NCBI GenBank assembly: GCA_903825065.1
Contig: CAIJZG010000208.1
Location: 1-14,341, forward strand
Reading direction: 5' to 3'
Source of the DNA: an uncultured Bacteroidota bacterium
GTDB taxonomy: Bacteria > Bacteroidota > Bacteroidia > Chitinophagales > Chitinophagaceae
DNA: 14,341 bases
The notes under the pieces are model-generated. The model was not told where the DNA came from. It ran no database searches and worked only from the letters and a program-made list of their open reading frames with translations. Below are positions 7,276-14,341 of the stretch, piece after piece. Each line of letters starts with the position of its first letter. Positions within the stretch are counted from its first letter, which is position 1. The translations under genes and the position numbers were made by a program.

Positions 7276-8829
7276 CTAATATAATATTGCCTTCAAGCTA
7301 GGTTCTTGAGAGAATTTATCCAGAGGAAACATGGGTCTTTGAATTCTTTTATAAATCAACCTTTTCAAATCTTGATCCACACCTCCAGGTGTGGTAGCCA
7401 TAATCCAATCTGCCCTTAAGTTGTATAATTCTGGTACCAGATATCCAATTTTAACAACAACAATGGAAGATTTCCTGGGATTTAAATTCAATCGAGTAAA
7501 ATCAGATTCAAGATGGTAAGGTTTTCTTTTTTTAGTTACTATAATATGAACAGATCCCACTTTTACCACTACTTCTTCTTCTGCATTAATATCCCCATGA
7601 TGAATAGATTCAACAATTCCATTTAATCGGATGGGAGGAGCATATCTATTATCAATTGCAGCTCCAACAAATGCATTTACTTTTCCACCAATACCTACTT
7701 TTAGCGCTTCTTTAATAAGTATTGGTCCGGGTATCGAGGCATATATTAGTGAGGGGCCATCTGAATTTTTAAATTCATTTCTTTCCAAAATCTTTTTCAA
7801 GGTCCAAGTAACATCACCAGCTCCACCAGCAGTAGGATTATCACCCATATCGCTAATTAAATAAGGATGCTTTTTACTGGCAATTGCAAAATTTAAGCTT
7901 TCATCTAATGTTGCTGTTGGAGCTACAAAAACAAAATCATTTCGCACTTTCCAAAAACTTTTGGCAAGTGCTTCTGCAGTTGCTGTTACTTTTTGTTTGT
8001 CATCTCCTGTAACTACTACAGCTGCATGATTACGTGGCGCATCTGCCCATGCATATCCTATCCAAATAGCTGCATCGATAATTCCTTCCTGATTAGTTGC
8101 TGGCACTAATTGCGCATACAAACTTTTACCTGGTTCAATGCGAGTGCTCGTTTTCTCGCCTGGTAAAAGTATGGGCACTCCTACCCATGCTTTATAAGCA
8201 GGTTTTCCTTTCCCATTCGCTAATCTTGTTAACAGATTTGAAACAGCCCTTCTTTTAGTATCCAATTCATCTTCGTGTGGAGCCATTCTATAACAAGTAA
8301 TAAAATCAGTATTCTTTGCTAAATCCAATGATACATTTCCATGTAGATCCATGGAGGTAGATATTAAAACATTACTCCCTACTACTGTACGTATTTTTTT
8401 TATAAAGTCTGCTTCAGGATCTTCCATTCCCTGAACACTCATTGCTCCATGAATATCGAAAAAGATACCATCATAGGGAGCATTTTTTTTAAGTAATAAA
8501 ATTGATTTTGAAACTAAAGACGTATACGCTTCTTTTGTTACAACACCACCAGGAAGTGCATGTCCATATAATAATGGAATCCATTTAGCTTGTTTTCTTA
8601 AAAGTGAATCTTTATTTAAAAAAGGATAAAATTGAAAAATGGATTCTCCTTGATTAGCATGAAAGTCTTCCTCATTAGTTAGTGCTGGTGAAAAAGTGCT
8701 TGACTCAATCGCAAGCCCTAAAATTGCTATTCGAGGTATTTTTTTTTCTAGAGTATGGGATGATTGTGCAAGAATAGTAGAGGTAGCTATCAATAAAAAC
8801 GCAAAACAAACGGGAACTAATTTTTTCAT
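7276..8829 (-). CDS. Exported M81-family metallopeptidase (MlrC-like)
   Basis: A protein of 517 residues with a signal peptide at 1-21 (cut after ILA), so it acts in the periplasm or envelope. The mature part matches the M81/MlrC fold: IAILGLAIESSTFSP (35-49) near the start, FFDIHGAM (123-130) and MDLHGN (160-165) as the two DxHG motifs, YRMAPHEDELDT (180-191) with a conserved His185, and the C-terminal-half signature DMGDNPTAGGAGD (327-339). These Asp/His residues are those expected at the zinc site of the family. The founding member hydrolyses linear microcystin fragments; most relatives have unknown substrates and the name should not be over-read. It is the last gene of a minus-strand cluster, 60 bp after the PIG-L deacetylase gene. 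Its stop TAG is at 7276-7278. The family is clear; the substrate is unknown. Confidence 0.92.
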   Translation of the reverse strand: MKKLVPVCFAFLLIATSTILAQSSHTLEKKIPRIAILGLAIESSTFSPALTNEEDFHANQGESIFQFYPFLNKDSLLRKQAKWIPLLYGHALPGGVVTKEAYTSLVSKSILLLKKNAPYDGIFFDIHGAMSVQGMEDPEADFIKKIRTVVGSNVLISTSMDLHGNVSLDLAKNTDFITCYRMAPHEDELDTKRRAVSNLLTRLANGKGKPAYKAWVGVPILLPGEKTSTRIEPGKSLYAQLVPATNQEGIIDAAIWIGYAWADAPRNHAAVVVTGDDKQKVTATAEALAKSFWKVRNDFVFVAPTATLDESLNFAIASKKHPYLISDMGDNPTAGGAGDVTWTLKKILERNEFKNSDGPSLIYASIPGPILIKEALKVGIGGKVNAFVGAAIDNRYAPPIRLNGIVESIHHGDINAEEEVVVKVGSVHIIVTKKRKPYHLESDFTRLNLNPRKSSIVVVKIGYLVPELYNLRADWIMATTPGGVDQDLKRLIYKRIQRPMFPLDKFSQEPSLKAILY

Positions 8830-8889
8830 GGTATTTTTTTATGGCAAAATCTGCATTAATCTAAAATTAAAAAGTAATAACAATCTCAA

Positions 8890-9636
8890 CTAATTAAATA
8901 AAAATAGTTTCCCATTCATTCTTACAAAAGCTTCTGCTGCTTTTACACCCATTTCCCTACCCCTAAAATCTTCCATAGCAGCATGTCCACATTGGTAAAT
9001 TCCGGGAGGATCCTGACTTACATGACAATACACTGCATCTCTTTTTTGTTGCTGTGTTTCAGTAATATCAACATAATCTGTAGGATGGAATATAAAGGTT
9101 TGTTCACCAGTGCAGACTTCAAAAAAATATAATTGAAATTTTTTACCGAGTCTTGTCCAACTTTGAATGGCTAATAAGCTTGCTACCTGATGATCTTTAT
9201 GAACATCCAATGGCCAGTGAGTAAAAACAATATCAGGATGTTCATTCGCAATGATTGTTTTAATCTTTTCCAACCATTCATTATTCATGATACTATCCCC
9301 ATCAATTTGACCAGCAAAAATATATTTGGTATCTAAAATTTCACAGGCCTTAATAGCTTCATTTTTTCTAATACCTGCAGCTTTTTCATGTGAAGTACCC
9401 GGTATGCCAGCCTCCCCTGTTGTTAAATAAATGATAGTTACTTCATGTCCGGCCTTTCTTAATTTAGCAAGTGTTCCACCACATCCACTTTCCGGATCAT
9501 CCGGATGGCCACCTAAGCATACAATTTTTTTTTTCTCTTTATTTTCTTTTGCAGATGCCTGTAATAAATTAGGTAAGCTTAAAGCTCCTAATACAGCGGT
9601 TGTATTTTTAACAAAGTTTCTTCTTGTATTTGTCAT
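8890..9636 (-). CDS. PIG-L (LmbE-like) family deacetylase with Tat-type leader
   Basis: A protein of 248 residues. The N terminus TRRNFVKNT (4-12) followed by a hydrophobic stretch to about residue 28 (LLQASA) looks like a twin-arginine signal, so export in folded form is likely. The zinc motif is GGHPDDPE (42-49: His44, Pro45, Asp46, Asp47), where the family has AHPDD. The second motif is HWPLDVHKDHQ (140-150), giving His146 and His149 around a conserved Asp. These are the residues of the PIG-L/LmbE/MshB zinc hydrolase fold, which removes N-acetyl or similar groups from amino sugars and derivatives. It lies 20 bp after the GMC oxidoreductase and 60 bp before the M81 gene, consistent with one transcript. 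The natural substrate cannot be told from sequence; an acetylated sugar derivative is the family-based guess. Confidence 0.93.
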   Translation of the reverse strand: MTNTRRNFVKNTTAVLGALSLPNLLQASAKENKEKKKIVCLGGHPDDPESGCGGTLAKLRKAGHEVTIIYLTTGEAGIPGTSHEKAAGIRKNEAIKACEILDTKYIFAGQIDGDSIMNNEWLEKIKTIIANEHPDIVFTHWPLDVHKDHQVASLLAIQSWTRLGKKFQLYFFEVCTGEQTFIFHPTDYVDITETQQQKRDAVYCHVSQDPPGIYQCGHAAMEDFRGREMGVKAAEAFVRMNGKLFLFN

Positions 9637-9656
9637 ATTCTTAAAATGTCTTTAAA

Positions 9657-11339
9657 TTATAATTCTTGTTTTTTTAAAGCCTCCACAGCATAGTTTGCAG
9701 CCCGGGCGGTAAGAGCCATATACGTTAGAGATGGGTTTTGTGTACTAGTACTTGCCATACATGCACCATCGGTCACAAAAACATTTTTACAATGATGCAA
9801 TTGATTCCATTCGTTTAATAAAGACGTTTTCGGATCCTTACCCATCCTTACTCCACCCATTTCATGAATATCTAAACCTGGTGCCTGCTTAGTATCCCAT
9901 GATCTGATATTTTTACAGCCTGCGGCATCTAACATTTCCGTACCAACCTGTAAAAAATCTTTTAATAATCTTTCATCATTTTCATCGTAACCAACAGAAG
10001 TAATTAATTGAGGAATACCCCATTCATCTTTTTGATCAGGACTTAATCGGACATGATTTGATTCTTTAGGAACAGTTTCTCCCTGCATCATCATTGATAC
10101 TTGCCATCCCCCTAATTCTGTGGATTGCTCCTTAAAATCAGCTCCTATTCCTTCAGCAGGTGCAACACTTCTCCCAGCACCAAAGAATACCATATATCCT
10201 CTCTGAAAATCTGTTTCTTGTTTATGCACATTTCTAAAATTGGGCATCATAGGTTGCGTAGGTCGACGTCCATAATAATAGCTATCCAAATTTCCATCTA
10301 TTGTTGCTGATAAATTTCCGCGATAATTATGAAAAGCAATATATTTTCCCAATAAGCCATTGTCATTTCCTAATCCATTGGGGAATCGCTTAGAGGTTGA
10401 ATTCAATAAAATTAAATTGGTATTTAAAGTTGAGGCATTTACAAAGATTATTTTGGCAAAATACTCCGTTGTTGTTTTATTAATCCGATCAACTACGCGA
10501 ACACCAGTGGCTTTTTGTTTGGCTTCATCATAAATAATTGAATGAACAACAGAGTCGGTCTTTAGCGTTAAATTACCAGTCTTTTTTGCCCATGGCAAAG
10601 TAGAAGCATTAGAACTAAAGTAACCACCAAAGGGACAACCTCTTTCACATAAAGATCGAGCTTGGCATTGTTGCCTCCCTTGTTCTAAGTGAATGGGCTG
10701 AGGAACTGTTAAGTGCGCACACCTTCCCTGAATCACGTTTCGATTAGTAAATTTTTTCATGATGTCAGATTGCATTTCCTTTTCTACACTATTCATTTGC
10801 CATGCAGGTAAAAAAGAACCATCTGGAAGAGTATCAAGCTTATCATAATTTCCGCTAATTCCTGCAAAGATTTCTACGTGTGTATACCAGGGAGTAATAT
10901 CATTATATCGGATGGGCCAATCTCCAAACCCGTCTCGCGCAGGTCCTTCAAAGTCGTATTTACTCCATCGCTGTGTTTGTCTTGCCCATAATAAAGACTT
11001 TCCTCCTACCTGGTAACCTCTGATCCAATCATAAGGCTTTTCCTGTACATATGGATGCTCTGTATCTTTTACAAAAAAATGTTCAGAAGTTTCATTATAA
11101 GCATAGCACCTGCTTATCACTGGATTATTTTTTGTTAAGGCAATTGTTTTGCCACCTCTATGTGTGAAGTCCCATGGATTCTTGGTAGCCGTTGGATAAT
11201 CCTTAAGGTGAACAACATCTTTTCCTCTTTCTAACAATAGAGTTTTCAACCCTTTTTCGCACAATTCTTTTGCAGCCCATCCCCCACTAATTCCAGAACC
11301 AATTACAATGGCATCAAAATACTTATTATCGATTGGCAT
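9657..11339 (-). CDS. GMC-family FAD-dependent oxidoreductase
   Basis: A flavoenzyme of 560 residues. The ADP-binding motif is VIGSGISGGWAAKEL (12-26), followed by an acidic strand end LLLERG (34-39). The C terminus has HEMGGVRMG (492-500) with the catalytic His492, and TQNPSLTYMALTARA (533-547) with Asn535, the usual GMC His/Asn pair. VGGKSLLWAR (111-120) fits the flavin-binding region. A cysteine-bearing segment, QCQARSLCERGCPFGG (224-239; Cys225, Cys231, Cys235), recalls the gluconate/glucoside dehydrogenase branch of GMC enzymes. That branch oxidises sugars, often to 3-keto products, and passes electrons to a cytochrome. Those enzymes usually have a small Tat-exported partner subunit, but none is intact in this window and this protein has no leader of its own. 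Upstream gap to the isomerase-like gene is 125 bp. Sugar or glycoside as substrate is inferred. Confidence 0.92.
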   Translation of the reverse strand: MPIDNKYFDAIVIGSGISGGWAAKELCEKGLKTLLLERGKDVVHLKDYPTATKNPWDFTHRGGKTIALTKNNPVISRCYAYNETSEHFFVKDTEHPYVQEKPYDWIRGYQVGGKSLLWARQTQRWSKYDFEGPARDGFGDWPIRYNDITPWYTHVEIFAGISGNYDKLDTLPDGSFLPAWQMNSVEKEMQSDIMKKFTNRNVIQGRCAHLTVPQPIHLEQGRQQCQARSLCERGCPFGGYFSSNASTLPWAKKTGNLTLKTDSVVHSIIYDEAKQKATGVRVVDRINKTTTEYFAKIIFVNASTLNTNLILLNSTSKRFPNGLGNDNGLLGKYIAFHNYRGNLSATIDGNLDSYYYGRRPTQPMMPNFRNVHKQETDFQRGYMVFFGAGRSVAPAEGIGADFKEQSTELGGWQVSMMMQGETVPKESNHVRLSPDQKDEWGIPQLITSVGYDENDERLLKDFLQVGTEMLDAAGCKNIRSWDTKQAPGLDIHEMGGVRMGKDPKTSLLNEWNQLHHCKNVFVTDGACMASTSTQNPSLTYMALTARAANYAVEALKKQEL

Positions 11340-11464
11340 AATTTAAAATTAAGTTCTAAAAATAGATTTATGAGAAAATTAAAATTTATATTTTAAATCA
11401 CAATGTTTTGATGTTGTTCATTATGAAAAAATAATTATTTAGGAGAAGAAAAAATAAATTGCGC

Positions 11465-12229
11465 TTAACCAATGATAGCTAATTTATTATTAATCATATA
11501 ATCGAAACTTTCTTTAAGTGCTTCAAAGACATCCGAAGCTGTTTTATCCATTTCGATAACTAAAAATTCTGGATATCCATTAGCAGCTTTAATAATGGCA
11601 GGAAAGTTCTGTGTGCCTTTCCCCACTGCGGTCATAGGATCTGGATTGTCGATGGCTAATTTGTCGTTGTATAAAGCTGGACCATCTTTAATATGTAAAT
11701 ATTTCGCACGGCTTCCTAACTTAGTAATAATGGATGCCGGGTTATGTCCAGCTACTTTTACCCAATAAGTATCCATTTCTAGAAAAATATCTTTGTCTAA
11801 TTCCTCGAGTAAAATTTCATAAACCAATTTGCCACCCACTTTATTTCTGTATTCCCACCAATGATTGTGAAGACCAAATTGCAATCCGTTTCCTTTAGCA
11901 AATTTAGAAGCTTCATTGTATATCGATACCAGTTCTTTTGTTCCTTCTAAGCTACTATAACGCTTGTCTTCGGGCCAACCATGCCAAATCATTTTAGTTG
12001 TACTAAAAGCATTGGCAGTATCCAACATAACTTGCTTTTGAGCACCTATAGGAATTTCAACATGGGAAGAGGAAACTGATAATCCAGCATCCTTAATGTA
12101 TTGGCTGGCTTTTTTAATAGAAACACCATCTGGCCAAAAAGCTGTTTCAATGTATTTGAATCCAATATTTGACAATTTTTTTAATGTGCCCTGTAGATCT
12201 TTAACCAATTCGTTTCTTACCGTATACAA
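11465..12229 (-). CDS. Sugar phosphate isomerase/epimerase-like TIM-barrel protein, severed from its leader
   Basis: The readable body is 254 codons from a TTG at 12229. It has the xylose-isomerase-like (AP endonuclease family 2) barrel signatures: GFKYIETAFW (23-32), LHNHWWEY (120-127), LEMDTYWVKVAGHNP (150-164) with Asp153, YLHIKDG (177-183) with His179, and FLVIEMD (222-228) with Glu226, giving the expected metal ligands. The TTG is probably not the original start: the same frame continues upstream through KLSVQ, which completes the first barrel strand (LSVQLYTVR), to an in-frame TAA at 12263-12265. Beyond that TAA a Tat-like leader begins at ATG 12352. The gene is therefore either a nonsense-mutated pseudogene, a truncated cytosolic form starting at TTG, or a sequencing artefact in a run of seven T. 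Tat-exported relatives work in envelope keto-glycoside pathways (inference), matching the GMC neighbour. Confidence 0.8.
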   Translation of the reverse strand: MYTVRNELVKDLQGTLKKLSNIGFKYIETAFWPDGVSIKKASQYIKDAGLSVSSSHVEIPIGAQKQVMLDTANAFSTTKMIWHGWPEDKRYSSLEGTKELVSIYNEASKFAKGNGLQFGLHNHWWEYRNKVGGKLVYEILLEELDKDIFLEMDTYWVKVAGHNPASIITKLGSRAKYLHIKDGPALYNDKLAIDNPDPMTAVGKGTQNFPAIIKAANGYPEFLVIEMDKTASDVFEALKESFDYMINNKLAIIG

Positions 12230-12262
12230 TTGAACAGAAAGCTTGGCGGGATATATCGCAGA

Positions 12263-12352
12263 TTAAAAAAACAGATTAGTATGTTTAGGCATACTAGCAC
12301 CAATCAAGCCCATACTTGCCATCCTTAAAAAATCGCGTCTTTTATTTTCCAT
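12263..12352 (-). pseudogene. Detached Tat signal peptide of the isomerase/epimerase gene
   Basis: Starting at ATG 12352 there are 29 codons in the same frame as the barrel protein, beginning MENKRRDFLRMASMGLIGAS, which is a good twin-arginine leader (RRDFLR then a hydrophobic segment). The frame ends CTG TTT TTT TAA at 12263-12265. Downstream of the TAA the frame carries on with SAIYPAKLSVQ directly into the barrel protein. One base change (AAA to TAA, Lys to stop) would explain it, because no frame is lost. Confidence 0.75.
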
Positions 12353-12358
12353 AAAATT

Positions 12359-12463
12359 TTATTTTTTACTCGAAAAAAATCTTAGTGATTTTAATTTCCC
12401 AAGGCCAATTTCTACAAATTCAGATACATCAAATAAGCTAGTTCCTTTTCTTTCGCCATATTC
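12359..12463 (-). pseudogene. Possible C-terminal remnant of an upstream operon gene
   Basis: A minus-strand frame of 34 codons reads EYGERKGTSLFDVSEFVEIG and continues to a KK-TAA end, finishing 6 bp before the ATG of the Tat leader, a spacing normal for genes in one operon. It is closed upstream by TAG (12464-12466) and has no start codon. It could be the tail of a gene whose body was deleted or mutated. I do not recognise the family; chance is a real alternative. Confidence 0.3.
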
Positions 12464-12793
12464 CTATTTCCACTTTTGATTCAACTCTTATTCATAAATC
12501 AATTTACTCTTTTCAATGTATACAAAGAAATCTTTCTTTGTAAATTAAACAATTCAGTCAATGCAAATAGAAATGCTTATAAAAAACAATCAGAACTAAA
12601 AAAAGAAGATAAAGCATCATGAAGAACGGTTTGTATTCATCGAAATTCCTGCTGAGCAGTTTGCTAAATTCTCTAAAAAAAATTATCTCTAAATGAAATT
12701 TAAGAATCCTCTTTTTTAAAGATTAATTTTAAAGTAATACAATAAGTAATCAAAGCGCTGTCATTTGAGTATAAATTGCGCAAAAACTAAATT
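12464..12793. other. Gene-free stretch before the phosphodiesterase gene
   Basis: No intact gene. A plus-strand frame at 12618-12692 (24 codons ending TAA, containing EERFVFIEIPAEQFAKFS) looks like the end of a protein but has no start. The preceding polar stretch (AYKKQSELKKEDKA, up to about 12616) is in another frame, as if a frameshifted relic were present. The promoter of the downstream gene must lie here, but I see no good match to the Bacteroidota -33/-7 pattern. The last 100 bp are plain AT-rich DNA. Confidence 0.3.
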
Positions 12794-13864
12794 ATGGGTA
12801 AGCATTTTATTTTATTTGGATTTCTAGCTATCATGTTAAGTAATGGTTTTGGGCAATCGGCTTCTCAGAATAAAAAAGTAATTGTAATTACAACAGATGG
12901 TTTACGTTGGGAAGAAGTTTTTAAAGGGTTAGATACCTCTATTTTGAAATATAAACCTTTTCAACACGGCGATAGTGTTGAAACAGCTTCAAAATTTGGA
13001 GGATTAACTAATGAGGATAGTAGAAAAAAATTAATGCCTTTCTTCTGGTCAATCATTTCAGAAAAAGGTGAGATTCATGGTAACAGAACAAAAGGTAGTA
13101 AAGTTGATAATTCAAACCCTTACTGGTTTTCTTATCCTGGCTATAGTGAAATTTTAACTGGTCAGGTTGATACTGCTATTAATTCCAATGATTACAAAGC
13201 AAATCCTAACACCAACTTTTTTGAGTATTTAAATACTTTGCCCTTTTATAAAAATAAAGTTGCTGCTTTTGGTGCATGGGATGCTTTTAAGCGGATTTTA
13301 AATGAGAAAAGAGCGGGCTTCCCTGTCAGTAATGGAAATCAAATGGATAGTAGTTTACTGAAAGATCCACAAATGAAATTTCTTTCAAGTATCATGTCCG
13401 AAACCTATCAACCTTTTGGAAAGGATGAAACATTAGATGTTTTTACAAAATATCAAACCATGCATTACTTAAAAACTAAAAAACCTAATGCTCTGTATGT
13501 TTCAATGGGTGAGACGGATGAGCTTGCACATGCCGGAAATTATCCGGAATATTTAAAAGCGGTAAATAGGTTTGATGCTCTTTTAAAAGAAATATATGAT
13601 TTTACTAATACAGACCCTGATTATAAAGGCAAAACTGTGATATTAATAACAACAGACCATGGTAGAGGTGATTTGAATAAAATGCAATGGACATCGCACG
13701 GTACCAGAATAAATGATTCGCATCAAATTTGGTATGCCATGATTGGCGCAGGTGTAGATCATTTAGGTGAAGTATCTATTAGTGAACAGGTATATCAAAA
13801 AGAACTCATACACAAAGTGGCCAAATTGATTAATGTGAATTTCAATTCAGTAAAGCTTAAATAG
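12794..13864 (+). CDS. Exported alkaline-phosphatase-superfamily enzyme (phosphodiesterase/pyrophosphatase-like)
   Basis: A protein of 356 residues with a signal peptide at about 1-20 (cut near FGQS), hence periplasmic. The metal-binding set of the alkaline phosphatase superfamily is visible: Asp35 (ITTDGLRW), a nucleophile region WFSYPGYSEILTG (111-123) in which Ser113 aligns with the catalytic Thr of nucleotide pyrophosphatase/phosphodiesterases (TFPNH...TG), Asp242 and His246 (TDELAHAG), Asp288-His289 (TTDHGRG) and His302 (SHGT). The protein should hydrolyse a phosphate, phosphodiester or related ester; the precise substrate is not evident. It is the only intact gene on the plus strand, divergent from the oxidoreductase cluster and probably in its own transcript, ended by the hairpin downstream. 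An alternative reading is a sulfatase- or phosphoglycerate-mutase-like member, but the sulfatase CxPxR motif is absent. Confidence 0.88.
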   Translation: MGKHFILFGFLAIMLSNGFGQSASQNKKVIVITTDGLRWEEVFKGLDTSILKYKPFQHGDSVETASKFGGLTNEDSRKKLMPFFWSIISEKGEIHGNRTKGSKVDNSNPYWFSYPGYSEILTGQVDTAINSNDYKANPNTNFFEYLNTLPFYKNKVAAFGAWDAFKRILNEKRAGFPVSNGNQMDSSLLKDPQMKFLSSIMSETYQPFGKDETLDVFTKYQTMHYLKTKKPNALYVSMGETDELAHAGNYPEYLKAVNRFDALLKEIYDFTNTDPDYKGKTVILITTDHGRGDLNKMQWTSHGTRINDSHQIWYAMIGAGVDHLGEVSISEQVYQKELIHKVAKLINVNFNSVKLK

Positions 13865-13906
13865 TAAATTGAATAATTCGTATTCAAAAATTAATTAAAG
13901 CATCAA

Positions 13907-13955
13907 AAATTATACTGCCCCCATAAGTTTCTAACTTTTTGGGGCAGTATAATTT
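13907..13955. terminator. Perfect 15-bp hairpin, probable bidirectional terminator
   Basis: AAATTATACTGCCCC (13907-13921) is exactly complementary to 13941-13955, with a 19-base loop. The stem has a GC-rich tip and an AT-rich base. It lies between the convergent ends of the phosphodiesterase gene (13864) and the beta-helix remnant (13966), with A/T-rich flanks on both sides, so it can serve transcripts from either direction. Confidence 0.85.
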
Positions 13956-13965
13956 ATTATAATAA

Positions 13966-14219
13966 TTAGTGTGCGTTACCTGAACCATTGCTTTGATAAG
14001 CACCTATGTCAGCACCTGGAGCTGTGATGTTTGCTCCGAAGTAACCACCTTGTGGAACTGATGCTATAGGACTAAAGCTTGTATATCCTTTACCAATTGC
14101 AGGAGAACCAGCTTGCAAATGGAAATCAAAACCTGCTGCATAGTTCCTTTGATAGAACCACTAATATTTCCTGGAGCAACATTCTGTCCTATAAATTCCT
14201 TGCTTAAAAATCGAGACAG
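13966..14219 (-). pseudogene. C-terminal remnant of a right-handed parallel beta-helix protein
   Basis: The minus-strand frame ending at TAA 13966-13968 reads FDFHLQAGSPAIGKGYTSF and later GADIGAYQSNGSGNAH, the typical end of exported pectate-lyase-like beta-helix proteins (LxxGSPAIxxG ... DIGAY). Upstream this frame soon meets a TAG. The matching upstream sequence continues in another frame, GQNVAPGNISGSIKG, from about 14219 to 14143, so a one-base loss near 14142-14143 breaks the gene. Before that, TAA at 14220-14222 closes the second frame and no further homologous sequence is seen. Full-length relatives are several hundred residues, so only about 80 codons remain. Such proteins are usually surface or secreted; substrate unknown. 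Confidence 0.75.
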
Positions 14220-14341
14220 TTATATAATTATTTTTTTGTTATATATTTTTGATAATTTTCAAAGCTTAAAAAATAAATAAAATTGTTCTCATAAAATGTA
14301 GCAATACGCAATAATTAAAGATTTAAAGTTGTAATGTAAAA
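14220..14341. other. AT-rich end of window, nothing recognised
   Basis: Very AT-rich DNA with short T and A runs. I see no open frame, repeat or hairpin of note. It marks where similarity to the beta-helix remnant stops. Confidence 0.5.

Noticed and set aside
7231..7284. Short plus-strand frame MKKSVLLFSIYCGFTLI resembling a signal peptide
   Set aside because: Only 17 codons, ends inside the convergent M81 gene; no body follows. Likely chance in AT-rich DNA.
12794..13864. Sulfatase annotation for the exported hydrolase
   Set aside because: The CxPxR formylglycine motif is missing; the nucleophile position looks like Ser113 in an SYPGYSE context.
6925..14219. The 10-mer ATCGAGACAG at about 6924-6933 and 14210-14219 as a possible repeat or element end
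   Set aside because: Ten-base matches are expected by chance in 14 kb, and flanks do not match.

Overview
The window looks like a chromosomal segment of a Bacteroidota bacterium, most likely of the Chitinophagaceae type (inference). Reasons: the DNA is strongly AT-rich; Shine-Dalgarno signals are weak or absent; one sensor has a two-component-regulator propeller (Reg_prop) plus Y_Y_Y ectodomain; and exported sugar-phosphate-isomerase-like, PIG-L, M81 and GMC enzymes sit together. I saw no rRNA, tRNA, CRISPR array or intact insertion sequence.

Left block (1-6625, all on the minus strand, transcribed from right to left). This is a compact signalling operon. In order of transcription it encodes: a membrane-anchored propeller/Y_Y_Y sensor fused to a SpoIIE-type PP2C phosphatase; an RsbW/SpoIIAB-like anti-sigma-type kinase; an RsbV/SpoIIAA-like STAS antagonist; a GAF-PAS-class III nucleotidyl cyclase-HD protein; and a TMEM175-like (DUF1211) putative potassium channel cut by the window edge. 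The last two junctions are stop/start overlaps of the TAATG type, so STAS, cyclase and channel are probably translationally coupled. The logical reading is a partner-switching relay (phosphatase, kinase, STAS) whose output is second-messenger metabolism, perhaps with potassium flux, because no sigma factor is present. A perfect 13-bp direct repeat with 21-bp pitch upstream of the sensor gene looks like a two-site operator, possibly LytTR-type.

Middle (6626-7275). A 650-bp region with no intact gene except a small plus-strand gene whose two halves lie in different frames.

Metabolic block (7276-12352, minus strand). Order of transcription: a sugar phosphate isomerase/epimerase-like TIM-barrel protein, a GMC flavin oxidoreductase, a PIG-L deacetylase with a twin-arginine leader, and an exported M81/MlrC-like metallopeptidase. 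The set resembles envelope pathways that oxidise and then cleave glycosides or related compounds (inference). The first gene has a Tat-type leader cut off from its body by an in-frame TAA, and just upstream is a short tail of what may be a lost gene.

Right end (12353-14341). After a 440-bp region with apparent coding remnants come a plus-strand exported alkaline-phosphatase-superfamily (nucleotide pyrophosphatase/phosphodiesterase-like) enzyme, a perfect 15-bp hairpin that can serve as a bidirectional terminator, and a minus-strand frameshifted remnant of a right-handed beta-helix protein. Thus the left operon is intact and tightly packed, while the right part shows several signs of gene decay.
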